DNA of 64,000 bases. Source: Archegozetes longisetosus. Its lineage: Eukaryota; Arthropoda; Arachnida; Sarcoptiformes; Trhypochthoniidae. The stretch covers positions 8,887,855-8,951,854 of the forward strand of contig JAEMBT020000006.1 in assembly GCA_018873245.2 (NCBI GenBank), given 5' to 3'. Every line of letters begins with the position of its first letter. The stretch's first letter is position 1. A program made the translations under genes and the position numbers. Shown piece after piece: positions 1 to 13,345 of the stretch. Below the pieces are notes generated by a model. That model worked only from the letters and a program-made list of their open reading frames with translations, ran no database searches and had not been told where the DNA came from.

Positions 1-131
1 GCTGACTCAATACCTCGTCATTTGACTAGTTAACATAATCGCTATGCTAGACATCAACTAATAAGTTATGTTTCTTTTTAGTATTTTCTTTTCTAGTAAT
101 TCTCTCTTTTATACACACATCAGCTCACTCA

Positions 132-133
<2 letters not shown>

Positions 134-200
<67 letters not shown>
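134..200. repeat. (TC)n microsatellite
   Basis: Uninterrupted TC dinucleotide run of about 33 units, seen directly. No gene lies next to it. Confidence 0.97.
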
Positions 201-204
<4 letters not shown>

Positions 205-439
205 GAAGTGATTGTATTATGAAAAGCATTTTCGATAGTTACATTCGCTACTGTAATGATGACAGTCTCTAAGCTTTATAACCCTCACAACAGCAATTCT
301 CTTAAACATTTACTAAGCTAACGTTTTTATTAAGTTTGACTAGAACAATGTACAGTCACTCTTTGTATTACTAGTTTTGAGATTTGATTAAGAAAGAGAG
401 ACATTCTGTCGATAACCGTTATGTTATTTTTGAACAAAG

Positions 440-570
440 TTCAGTGAAAACAGCAGAAAGTTTAGTTGAAAATAAGACAAATTTTAGTTGAAAATAAGAG
501 AAAGTTTAGTTGAAAATAGCAAAAAGTTTAGTTGAAAACAGCTAAAAGTTGAGTTGAAAATAACAAAAGG
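440..570. repeat. 22-bp minisatellite, about six units
   Basis: Five consecutive 22-bp units start at 461 and each contains TTTAGTTGAAAA or a close variant. A more diverged unit precedes them at 440-460. Units differ by a few substitutions, mainly in the 3' half (AAGACAAAT, AAGAGAAAG, AGCAAAAAG and so on). Confidence 0.9.
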
Positions 571-3500
571 ATATTGATTAGTAAGAAAATAATGAACAGA
601 CTGCACTTATGGTAAAAGACCAAATTTGATTTCTATTCTTTACATGTTAAGGTAAATTAATTATAAATTTATTGCTAAAGGTTTGCACGCCTTAAAAACG
701 TGCCGTTATTACTAATTTTATTGTTGGCTTGGTTTTCTAGTGAAGATTTTTGCATTAATTGAGAGCTAAAGCTAGAGAGATTTTCCCATTAATAAGTCGT
801 TCTGCGACTCATATCCCTAATATCACGCATACCACTACCTCTAAACCTATAGCTCTTCAATAATTACCAAATTAAATAAAACTTTGCCGTTTCATTCCTC
901 CAATTTGCATAAAACACTAATAAATGTTTCGTTCAAGCTCTGTTTGACTTTTGCATATCTGTATATTTCAGGCTCTTGTTTAGCTACTACTCTATTGTCC
1001 TAATGTTTTGAATAAACTTTTGAACAACGTTACACATTATTGATTCTCATTAACAAATACACCATGTAACTTCAATCGACACTCTCATTAATGCTGACAA
1101 TAAACATGCAATTGTCCAAAATCTTAGCAAATCAATGTTAAATGTTATAATAAATTATAATTAAAGGTTTTAGTTAGACGCAGGCAAAGCCCAGAATCAG
1201 GCTTATTTAGCATAAATTAGAAATGTATTTCGAGCCATGAAAAGTAATTAGAGAGTAATGATCTGTGGAAGAAAATTGGAAAACATTAGGTAGAATAATT
1301 AATGTGGTTCAGGTTACTGCATTAGAAGTTATGATTGATAAAGCAAAATTCAATATGTCAAAATATAAGTCTGTTTTGTTTGTACCAATGCATGAGTCAC
1401 AGCAAACAATCGTAGCGTGACTATTCACGCTAGATAAAAGTGGCATCACTTTTATTAATGCTACCAATTTCTCAATTTTCCGCCTCTTTTACCAGTTCTT
1501 TTACTAACTCTTCATTAAACTCAAAAACATCTAATAAAACAAGTCTTGTCTTTACATTTATGGAAAGACACAATATATTTATGAAAACTTTTCATCAATT
1601 GGTTAGTAGTTTGCATGAAAAACAGTTTAATTTGGAACTTAATTATTTTGAATTTAGCGAAAAACGTTACATAACGTTGTCGTGCAGTCGACTAATTTTC
1701 TGAAAAAAGAGAATATCATTTCAATGGTGATGTACTGCTACATCAACCACAGTACCGTTCGATCGATTTATCCATTGTTAGATTGATTGGTTTGAATAGA
1801 AGTGAAAAGTTTATAAAATTTAATGAGTTGAACAAATTTGTTTTGAGAGAATAGCAAATGCGACCAACAGATAACAATTATACAAGTCAATTGTAATAGT
1901 TATCTTAGAATCATATGTTTTCTAAATAATCTAAACAAGTTAGATTTTTTCTAAACTATTCATCGGTTACTGTTTATCGTAAAGATATTAAATAGCATTC
2001 AATAGAAGAGAGTTATTCAGAATGTTACTTATTTTACTGATTACTATAAGTTATTCACGTAAACCCACTCAAAAACATTTAATAGATTTGAGTTTTATGC
2101 GCAACTTCATACAGTAATTATTGGAATATTTTTAATTGATTATGACAATTTTTCGTACATTTACAGCTAACTAAACAAATTTGATTTAAACCACCTCTAT
2201 TTCGAAATGCGTTTCAAAATCTTATCCAAATGAATACGAATTGAAGAGAAGATAAATAAAATCTAATAGAGATAAACCACCGAATTTGGTGTTGTAACTA
2301 GAAATTTTTACAATGATTTATAGGAAGTAATTGAAATAGTTGGTCGTCAATCAAATAAAGGTTTATGTAAGAAAAGGTGATTTGCGTTAGTATACTGTCA
2401 TTGATGAAAAGTCGTTTCTTGCCAGTCAAGTGGGACAACAGTTTGATAAGATAAATTGGATTCTTTTGTGAAAATTTCAATCAAAATCGCTTTTGTTTCC
2501 CTTCACTCAAACCCAGTATTTTATCGATAATAAAAATTTTGTTCGAGTGTGGAGAGCCTTATATTTATATGATTTATATAGTTTAATATCAAATATTATT
2601 GTTCATTACAACACTGCTATGCGCACTTTTATGAACTAATATTAGTACCATATATCATCTATTCTTCTTTTCTTCTATCATTCAATGCAAAACTAGAGTA
2701 TATGCTTTCGTTTTTTATTTATATCGATTAACAATTGCTCAATTTGTTTTCATATCTTTTCCAAAAATCATTTCTTTTTCTTTCAACAAATTCACGTTTT
2801 TCTAACTCACATGTATTATCGACAATGTTTTCCAAATGTTCAAGTCAAAAAAGTGTGTGATGAATGCTAGCATAACATGCATTTATAGTTAGAAAAAACT
2901 CAGTCCCTTTAATGAGCTATAGAAATGCACGAATCGGAGTCAAATTGTGGCTGTGGCATCAAGCATATAACTAATTACTACAAATACCATACTATATAAA
3001 GAGACGCTTAGAATATGAATATTAACTACAGGTAAAGGTATGCAAATAATGATGCGTTCTGCTCGTGGAATAAATCCACTTATTCTGGGATGAGTAAAGG
3101 AAGATCTTGTTATCGATATGCACAAAGTTGATGAATAAAGCTTAATGATTGTCTCCGACTTCTAGTCTAAATTTTGTTGCATTAAAACTATTTCTGAAAT
3201 TTCCTATTCTTGCTTCTCCAGTAATTATTTTTGGATTTTACAAAAACGTGTATAATTAGCGCGTAAGCATCAATGACTTCTTGAAAACAAGTTAGAATTA
3301 GTCAGATTAGACGACAAATATTTCACAATATTGCCAAAAACTACTTCATTAGCAGACATTTTCGCAGCTAAACCCTCACTTTAATTACAAGCGAATTTAG
3401 TTTAAGATTAGAGTTAACTATTCATTAGATTTCAGGTGATTTCAGGTGATTTTAGCTCAAATAAATGAATGAAATTAGGTAAAAGTTTTACATTAAATTT

Positions 3501-6500
3501 CTTAGAAATCGAATCAATGCAAGTGTTGCCTTCATTATTTTATTATTGGATTGAATAGAAGATGAATTTTTCGATTTGATTAAACTAATCATAGAGTAAA
3601 CTAATTGGGGATTAATGTTATCAAATGTATTATTATCGCTATGACTTCAAATGCTATTATCTTTTGACTTTCTTTTATGAGAGCTGTTAGCAGTGGTGCT
3701 CTATTTGGAGAATACAAGTAATCAGAGCTTACTTTACTTGGCTTTTTAGAAAATATTCAACCCAACTGTTCCACCCAACATGTGTTCATTTTTACTTTTC
3801 ATATATATCTTTATTTCTTTCACCATTACATCCTTTCCATTCAATATGACTCTATCACACTTTTATACTTTTCAGACAACTAATCAATTCTCAGTCCTTA
3901 CCACACTCAGCCATTTGTTACTCTACAAATAGCTAATCTTCACCTCTAAATTCAACGTTTGTAGAGAACCACATTTCTCTTGATTTAGTTCCAAATGTTT
4001 GCAAATCAAATTTCATGCAAATCTAGTTCATAGATCAAATTATAATTGCAGGCAAAATATCAATTTTGATAAAAATAATTTTTAAAAAATAAGTTTTAGC
4101 CTATTTTTGTTCAATCAAGAAGAATTTGATAAAATTGATCCAAAATTTGTTTGCATATTATTCAATAATAGTACTCAGATATTAATAACATAAGAAAAAA
4201 GTGTTCAGAATGTGTTAGATTTTTTTATAGCTTAAAGGAGATAAATTACTCGCTTGAAAACTAAAAATAACGTAAATAAGTGAATAGCTGCTGCAATAAT
4301 TTTTCCATTCAACGTTTATTTTCTTGTAATATTTTCCTTAATATTAGTCTCGAGGCTATTATTATCAATGCGTTAGTTACGTTTGATTGATCTCATTCTG
4401 AGGGAACGGCAAGTTTATAAGACTGAAAGTCTGCGAAATATATTTTCAAGTTTATTACCAGTGAAATAATCACCACCAATCTAATAGTGAGTATGAACTT
4501 GAAATTTTGTTTACTCATCTACTGTATAAGTGCCTATTTGGTACCAATCATCTGCCATTCTGTTTGTCACAAGATTTTGGATGTTTTGGGGACAAATTTT
4601 CATATGAAAGCAATAGTTCTAACTTGAATATGGAGTTAGGTGGTTTTTAGAAGAAAGAGGCTATCAACAAAACGTACAAAATGAAGGCTTATCTTTTATT
4701 GTTTTTGCAAAAGCAACCAACTGGGTGTTGAAGTTAGATAAGTTTAACTATATTTTGAAGTACAAGTTACTAAAACGCAGATTTAGGAGATTTGATTTGA
4801 ATAGTAATTTAGAAAAGACTATCAACACAAATAAAGCATAAATACAAGTATTATCTGGAATCGAAGCAAACTTAAAAGCTCAACTCATTTATTATGAGTT
4901 TTTTCAAGGCTTTCCGATTCATAAATTTGAGATAAATTCGATAAATCAAAGCAGTACTAATTAATGCGAAAATATTTTATAGAGTTTTCTTAATATTAGA
5001 AATTTTATTAACTTTCACTCATTAATTATTCATAGGTTTGAGTTTCTCCTAAAAGAAATTCCTGACAAATCTGAGTTAGATTTTCAACTGATAGAAAATT
5101 AATCAAATGTTCTCTTGTGAAACACATTATGTTTCATGGTCAACAAATAGTATTTACAGGTATCTAAAGCCAAACTATAAACTCAATAAACTGACTCTAA
5201 ACTCAAATAAAAGCCAATTCAACTGAAACTCAATCAATTCCATCAATTTAACGCTTTTGTTTTTTCAAACTTTGCAATTTTCTTTCCAACCAAATGTCGA
5301 AAGTTTTCTATTGATTTGGATTTAGTAGTATTGTTTGGTCGTTATGTTTATATGATATCTCAATTTTAAAAATTGCTTTCTCCTTCTCAAAACAATCTTA
5401 ATACTTCAAAAAGGCTTTGAGAAATGCCTTATTTGGTCAATTGTCCACAAAAAACATTCGACAGCTAGTGATACAAGGTCTGTTTGGAATATTTGTTTAT
5501 CTTTAGGGAAAGAATTGAATCGATTTTTCGTGAGAAAGAATAAATTTCATGTAGAAAGAAGTTGGTGGAACAAAAATTCAAGTTATTGTAAGATCCAATT
5601 AAGATTGGGTTATCATTGATGAACATTGAATTATAATTCTGTAAAATTTCAATATTATAAAAAACTTAAGTATAGTATGAAAAAGATGTCTTATTCGTGG
5701 CGTTTATTTTCATTGCAAAACATGACTGTAAGGATATGAAATGCTAATTTATTTGCTTCATAAAATTCAGATTTCATGTTAACCCTTTAAAAACTGCTTC
5801 TTCTAAAACAGAAGTTCTTTCATCTTAACCTTTCTACTCGCAAATCATCTGATTTCTGTCAAAACCCTATATTTGTTCGCTAATCGAAAAATCGAGACAT
5901 TGAATGTAATTCGTATAAATAATTCATTAGACGATTCGTCAAACGTAACATTCAATTAACTTTTTCTCCATTGAGCGATGTCATAAAATTATTTGGGCTA
6001 GACTTTCCCAAAGCTGCATAAAAGGGGTTTAGGGCACAAATTGTAAGATTATAGAAAAAGGATTTAAAAAAGATTGTTAGTGCTGAGTGCTTTGAAAGAG
6101 GGTTTTAATTTGGGGGATAAAAGTGCACATTGGAAGCGTTTTCGTTTATCTATATGAGTACAGTTAAAAATTGATTAATAGCAGATACCAGTTAGAGTAA
6201 AGTGATGCTTATACATCTATCTAACGGCTTATTCATATATTTATAAAACTACATTTAATAACAAAAAGCACATTTAGTACATGCATTAATGGCTAATAGT
6301 TTGTGTCATAGGAATCTGCCCTAAAAGCATTGCAAAAACGGTCTCCATTAGATGCTATCCGTATCCATCATAGATTATTAGGTTTTAGGTGTACTTATTA
6401 CTCGTCAAAGTCTAGTTTAGCATCATGCATAAAGATCATGTTAACGAGCACTAAATTATTATTTACAACAGTGAGAAATTCTATATGCAAGACAAAGTTA

Positions 6501-9500
6501 TAAACTATTTACTACAAACAATAGTGATAAAAAACGAATTACAATGCTTTAAGAGAAAAACAATAATATCGAAAGATAAAGAGTGATATAGAATACAAAT
6601 AGAGTAGAATATGCTTGGATTGTTTCTACTCTTTGAACTCTGGAAGACAATAAAACGAGATAATCTGAGCAAATATACAACTATAACTGTGCTATTCTAT
6701 TTAATAACTTTAATAACAGATTTTTCACGTTACTATCATTTTTACTGACTTATAAATCTAAATCCTCCCAGTCCTTCATTCAAATAATTAGTTAAGTGGA
6801 TAAGCTTTCAATTAGTTCCCAAAGCATTGGTTTGCTTGACCAAACTGATGAAAATTGAATAACTCAATAGATTGGTTGAAACTTGAAAATCAATCATTTA
6901 TCTGCTAATTTTGCTCAAATGCTGATGTATTGAACATGTTTTTGACTCAGATATCAAAATAGGCGACTGCAAGAAAGCTCAAAAGAGTATAAACGAAGGC
7001 TAATAAATTAATTTCGTTACGTTAATGACTTACGTTATCAAATGCTTAGCTCATTATATTCCACATCATTACCCAACAAGTATGTCATTGAGAAGGTGTG
7101 TCTTATCTGTGCTCAAGAGCTAACTATCAATAAAGCTTTGGAAACTTTTAAACACTTACAACTAAAATATTGGTCAATGCATTTCTATTTGATTGGTGCA
7201 TCTGGAAAACATTCTCAATATCTACTGATATTACTTACGATTTCAGTCATACCAAAATCAACTCAAAACACTTTGTTTGTCTTGAGTTTATCAAATTCTT
7301 TTTATATCGCCTCAATCAAAAATTCATACAGAGATTGGTTTTGATAACAAAGAATAGATTGATTATAACTATTGACATAGGGTTACTCTCTATTATTGTT
7401 TAGAGTTATAAAAAATTGATTTTTCAATACTTGAAAGAAGAGAATGAAGCCATAAAATGATATACTAGTATTAGGTGAAGTTATGCAATCCTTAAAAAGG
7501 AAATCATAAAATACTTTCCTCAAACCTCTATCTCAGTGTAAACTTTCCTAAACGTTACGGCCAAATTGATCGCTTCAGAGATATCAACTGATATTAGATG
7601 TTCATGTTGACTCAAATAAAGGAATCCTTACTGCAGATAGTATTATAATTGACAGAAATAGTGATTTTACAATTTTCGCAGTCGATTTTGCTGTTAAATA
7701 TAGATTTAAATACAACATAAATAGCTGGTATGGTTATGTTAGCGAACGTTAAATAGATTTTAACTTTAGCGACAAAATGTTGACAGTTAATTTTTATATC
7801 CATCAAACAGCTTGTATATGATTACTAGAGTAAGGAAGAATATTTTCTTATTCACAAATTATGTGTTAAATATATGAGCACTTGGTTCTCTTTCCCAAAT
7901 ACTGTCGTAATAAAGTGTAGAAACAGAAACATAATTTGTGAAATGACCTAAAAAATAATGTCAGTCACTGATTAATTGTGTGTCGAAACATTAATAGGCT
8001 TTAAAAGACATAGAGGTAAAAAGGGCAAATTTAGTGGGCAACTAATCTTAAGACATGTAAACATAATTTTTGAATAAATAAATATTTTTCTCTGCTCTAA
8101 TGATTACTAGAGTGATATAAGATAAAGAATGTGAGTCTTAATGACGAAGAAGTCGCGGACTTGACTGACGTCGCAAATATTCGCAGTACTTTTCACGCAA
8201 CCAGTACTAGTATAATAAAAGACAGTAAAACTTTATGATCGATCATCGTTTTCATATGATCTGAAGACTAGAAAAATTTCATTCGTCAAAGCTGTAAATT
8301 GTAATTTAGATGTTTGTTTGCTGTTAGTTATTGTCACTACTGTACTGTATCGTTAACTTGTGATGCTAATTTTACCAACAAATTAGTTCTAAATATTTAC
8401 TTTAAATTCAAACTTTATTTAATTCAAACTATATTTACACAAATGAATAACTTGTACATGAACCCCTACTTTCACTATCAATTCATTACTTCCATTGTGT
8501 CAATTATTAAGTAATTCTTTAAATTTGTTGCCATCGATGCTCTGCGTTAATCTGTCAACATCTATGTTTTATTCTTGCAATTGAGTTTAACTCTTATTGT
8601 ATGCTTGTTTGGATTTAACTGTTTTATTAGAGATTTGATTATCATCTCACTTGATTGTAATGGATTTGGTTCGAACTAATCACAAAGTGCATGGAAATCT
8701 ACCTGAATTTCAGGTTTTAAATTTATTTTTCTACATTTTTTTCATAAAACTTGCGCAGTTTTTTTAAATCCAATTCTTGATAAGTCAAACTTGACTAATG
8801 TAAGTCTAGTTTTTATTCCTAATCAGACAACATATACATGACTTAAGTCAGCGTGACTTTTCAATTCATGATAAAATTAGGTTCATACTATTGATAGATG
8901 TAAACTAATATCGCACTTATTAAATCCATACATCAGTTGCCTCAAGTCATAAAACTGCATTTGTTTATCTGTAACTTTAACCCTTTTTATAACAAAAATA
9001 TTTAATTTAAAGTTCAATAAACATGTGACTTAAAATCAAAATCATCAGAACTTTTTTCACGTTGTATTAGTTTCGTGATTGGCGTTAGTTGGCAGAAGTC
9101 GGTTTAGCTGATGCTAAATTTCAAATAAATTTGTTATTCCCAGGTTTCTTTGATTGTCTGATGTTTTTGACTTGACACAATTCGGTTCCACATGGGGGAC
9201 TATCGCTCCTCCATCGAATTAATTCAACCTAAGCTGAGGATGATGTGAGATGGCCTCGTCATGCCATTCTCACTTGGATTATATTATCACGTGGATACCT
9301 AACCAATTTTTAGAGCAATTTTATATAATAATATAACAAAACTACCTTCCACTGTCCTTGTGTTGAAAATTCATGAGTTTCGGAGTTAATAAAATCAGAG
9401 ATTCAGTTAACTGATTTGTCAGGCTGACTTTTACCAGATTAATTAAAAACCTAACCTAACCTAACTTATTTCTATGATTTTGATTGGGGTTTGAGACATA

Positions 9501-12500
9501 GTTTCTATATTGTTTGATTATGTTTTTTTATATTATAGTTGAATATTTGGTTTTGGTTGATATTTGTTTTAGAAAAATCTAATTAAGCCATAGAAAGATG
9601 ATTGCATAGACTGTTTTTCTTGCCTGAAACTTATTTTTTGATCAAAAACGAGAAATTAATTTATCAAAATACGACATGAAATTAAATTAATTTGCAGTTA
9701 ATTTTATTCGTTGCCTTGTATTAGCATTTTTGCAACTAATGCTTTTGCAGGCATTACCTGAGGTCAGGTTAAGGCAATTGTATGAATCTTAATAGAGTTG
9801 AATTTATTGAATTTGATTGAATTTATTGATTTTTGAATTTTGAATTGTTTGCGTCCACATAAGACTATTTGAAGGTATACCTACTGTAAAGTTTCGACTT
9901 TATTCAGTTGAGCTTCTAATCCAATAAAGAAGAAATTGTTTGATCGATCCACAATTCTTCTCAACTCCACAATCGATTCTCTGTTGGCTGAACTTACCGC
10001 AAGCAAAACTTTTATTAAACCAATTTTTCCTTATTTAAAACTGCTGTATTTACTAATAACTGTTTAATGAATAAAATGACTTTATTATAGGCTTCATGTT
10101 TATTAGTTTTTTATTTCGTTGGCCTCACATGTATTTCAAATTTGTAGAAACTCTTAAATAAGGAAAAATGTGTTTAAATTGAGATGTTTTCAATTTGATT
10201 TTCCAGCAGACGTTAATCAAAAAGTGTATTAATTAGTTTGTAATTTGCTCTCCTAATGTTTACTGTTGTAAAATGATATTAAAGATGAGAAATATATAAT
10301 TACTATGGTATGAAAGCCTTATTGTTGGCAACATTTCATAGTATATGCATTCGATTTGTGTTCATTTCAATTATTATTGACAGTAATCTGGCGAGAAATC
10401 ACATATCTATATACCAACGAGACTCTCATTTGTCTGCGTTCATATATACATAACAGTTTGTTAAAACAAATTTATTGCGGAAATGAATTCGCGTTTTAGA
10501 ATCAAACAACAATAATTAATCGTCATTTAGACTAAAACACATTCAAGTCAAACTGATTATACCAGCTAAGAAGATTGAATCATAATTAGAAGTTATCTCC
10601 AAATGTGATATATTCTGGAAAAATAGTGGAGATATTTGATTTAGAAAACTATTATAGCAAACTATTGTTTCGGTTTCTATTTGATAAACAATTTATTTGT
10701 ATAGAATTGTAAGTACATAAGTGGTATAAGCGTAATATTATGTCTGTTTAGAGACATAATGAACCAACTTTTTCTTAAGAACCATATAAAACATTGTCGT
10801 TCAACAAATTGATAAATAACGAAAAACAAGCTCATAAAATAGATGGAAAATGAATGCGTCGCGCAATTCAATTATTCTTAACCATATAGCTTGAGCTATT
10901 TATAAAACTTCTCTGTTTTCATAAGCCTCCTTTTCTAAAGTTATTTATATTTAATTATTAAATTAAATGGTCTAATTTGCCGCTCTGCAAGTGTTTAACT
11001 GTTTTCTCAATTAGCTTTTCAATTAATATAAATTATTTTAGTTATTACATCAAAAAAAACGTTCACTGCTTCTTAAGTCAAACAGAATAGACACGTTAGA
11101 ATAGAAATTTTAGCAAAATCAATATATTAGGGCCAAAGCTAAGCAAGATTTTTACAGGAAGGGGGTTGACTGAAAAATTTCGATTTTCGCTTCATATTTA
11201 TTGCATGTTAGATGGAAAAGTTAAAATATTCAATCTAGTATGACTTGTTGCATGAAATGATTTGATGACATCTCTGTTAATTTACTAGTATTATCAAGAA
11301 TGACAAGGGATCAAAAAGATTTATCGAATATTTTCTCAGAAGATTTTAAATAATATGGTTGCGATGGCTTTGCGATGATCTCTAGCTTTATTGTAGTATA
11401 ACATAATCAAGCTTTATCGATTTTTTCTTTAACAAAATAAGAGTTATTTAACTTAACCAGAGTTAAAACCTTTCGCGTTGCTCCACTGTTTCTCGATATT
11501 TATTAATTGATCGAAAGCTTATTTTCGACTCAACATTTTGAAGGCTTTCTAGTGCCACAAATGGTGAACTAAGTATTTACGAAATCTGTTTTTGTTGCAA
11601 GCTATCATAGCCAAAGCATAAAATCAAGGGTTTGGTATATGTACTAACATTTTGATGGGCGAATTGCAACTGAATTGAAATTTAATTTGTAACAAACATA
11701 AATTTGATTTGTAAAAACAATTTTTGTCATCATATCTGGTTATTTATTATTTTGCTGGCAATATTCATGCTTTCGCTGTTGATCTATAAAAATTGGTTTA
11801 ATACCAGTGTTTTATGTTTAATGTGAGTGTTTGCCTGTCTTTTGTCAGTTAGTTACCGAATCGATCGATAAAGTTGTAGGAAGAATTATTTTCTTATTTA
11901 TAAAGAAGTTCTCAGAGCTGTAAGAGGGGATACAATTGATGTTTTTGTTATTTCATATGGAGCACTAGCATTAGACTAATATGTAGCTGAATGTAAATAA
12001 ATGATAGCCTTAAACCCCAATAAGAAAAATCTGTCCATCAGTACACACAATAAAGTATTGATAAGATCTTAAGCCGTAACCCTTGATATTTAACCGCATA
12101 GCACAGGTTAGACTTCTTAAGAGCCTTTCATTATAAAAGTCAATCATGTCCTAAATTCTTCTCTAAAACACATTCTCTAACTTGCTAATGATCCATAAAC
12201 TTGATTTTTCATCTTTACTTCCTTTCGATTACCTCAATGGAATGCTATTCTTCTGATGCAATCATCTTCTAATGCCATTCTTCTGAGAGTTATGGAGAGA
12301 TAGCTTGAAAGAAACTTTTTAAAGTTAACCCATTAGAAGAGATTTGCAAATAATTTCTAGTCAACTGTTTTATCGAATAAGTATGTGTTTAACCAGTTTT
12401 ACGCCTGGTATCATTTATTATCTGCTAACATGATTACATAAAAATATGTCGCCACAAATGTTTACAAATCATATTCCCTATCAGTAGTTTGTAGAAATAT

Positions 12501-13285
12501 AAGTCTCACAAGAATTCAACTATCATCTAATTATTATTCAACCACAAGCTCTTAAGAAGGAATCGATCAGGATTCCCTTTTTCATATTGGTTTTATTAAA
12601 GCATTTATGTAAATTGGCTGCAAATTTGATACTTTCAATAAGATCAGAATTGATGTAAACAAGCTTTGAGACAAATATACATTTGTTGTTTGAGAGCCAA
12701 AGTCAAACTTAGCCAAATTGATGGAAACATTTGCAGAAATAATGAATTTCAAACATGAATAGTTCGCCAGGCAAATAAACGTATTTTATTTCTAAAGCTG
12801 TGTAAATATTTACTTTCATCAAAGTGACTTCAAGTAAAAAAATTCAAACGAGAAATAAAACAAATTCCAAGAATAGCTATTTATCTTGCTTATAATATGT
12901 AAAACAATACCTCCAATGACCTTTTGTATGCAAAATCTGACTCTCCTATAAGATATTTTTACTTCTAAGACACGACTTATATCAATTTGAAATATTCCAA
13001 AAGTACTTTTGGTCGTTAGGCAAATTAAATTCTAAGCCTTTTCAATTCTATTCAATCAATTCCTTGTACAAATCTATAACAGCATCCTAATGTTGGCATT
13101 TTTAATCAATAACCAATAAATCGTTATTGTATTGAGACTTGAGTGTAGATTTTGTAAATTTGAAAATTTGTGTGGGACAGAGTTGTTGGACTTTAAACCA
13201 AACTTATACAATTATATCTGATAAAATGAAGAAATAATTATATTTTCTAATAAAAGTACAATAAAGAACATTTATTAATTTGCAG
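571..13285. other. Non-coding region upstream of the PDE8 exons
   Basis: AT-rich sequence with stops in all frames. The longest reading frames (about 60-100 codons) show low-complexity composition and no recognisable domain. The 5' exon(s) and promoter of the PDE8 gene should lie here or left of the window, but I could not identify them. A CCTAA run is at 9450-9465 and a GC-richer island at about 9180-9300. Confidence 0.6.
9450..9465. repeat. Interstitial CCTAA (telomere-type) run
   Basis: Three consecutive CCTAA units, the reverse complement of the arthropod telomere unit TTAGG. Similar short runs occur at 19891-19940, 29491-29506 and 55571-55589. Confidence 0.75.
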
Positions 13286-13345
13286 AATGTGAAGGCAAAT
13301 AATATCAGATTTGGGCGGATGTGCCTCAATATGCCAACAGTAAAG
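13286..13345 (+). CDS. Pde8: PDE8 first exon found (N-terminal segment before the receiver domain)
   Basis: A 60-nt exon between acceptor TTAATTTGCAG and donor AAAG/GTAAGA. It encodes 20 residues containing [11 protein letters not shown] and ending TVK. Joined to the next exon it gives [10 protein letters not shown], which parallels the mammalian PDE8 segment with FGPM shortly before VLLVF. It is too short to stand out as an ORF. Entry phase appears to be 0. The exon upstream of it was not found. Confidence 0.75.

Noticed and set aside
1440..1703. 87-codon ORF
   Set aside because: Low-complexity Ser/Thr/Phe-rich protein with no domain, splice context or neighbour support. It is expected by chance in AT-rich DNA.
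7042..7403. Overlapping ORFs of 100 and 77 codons
   Set aside because: Two overlapping frames, no recognisable motif, composition of random AT-rich DNA.
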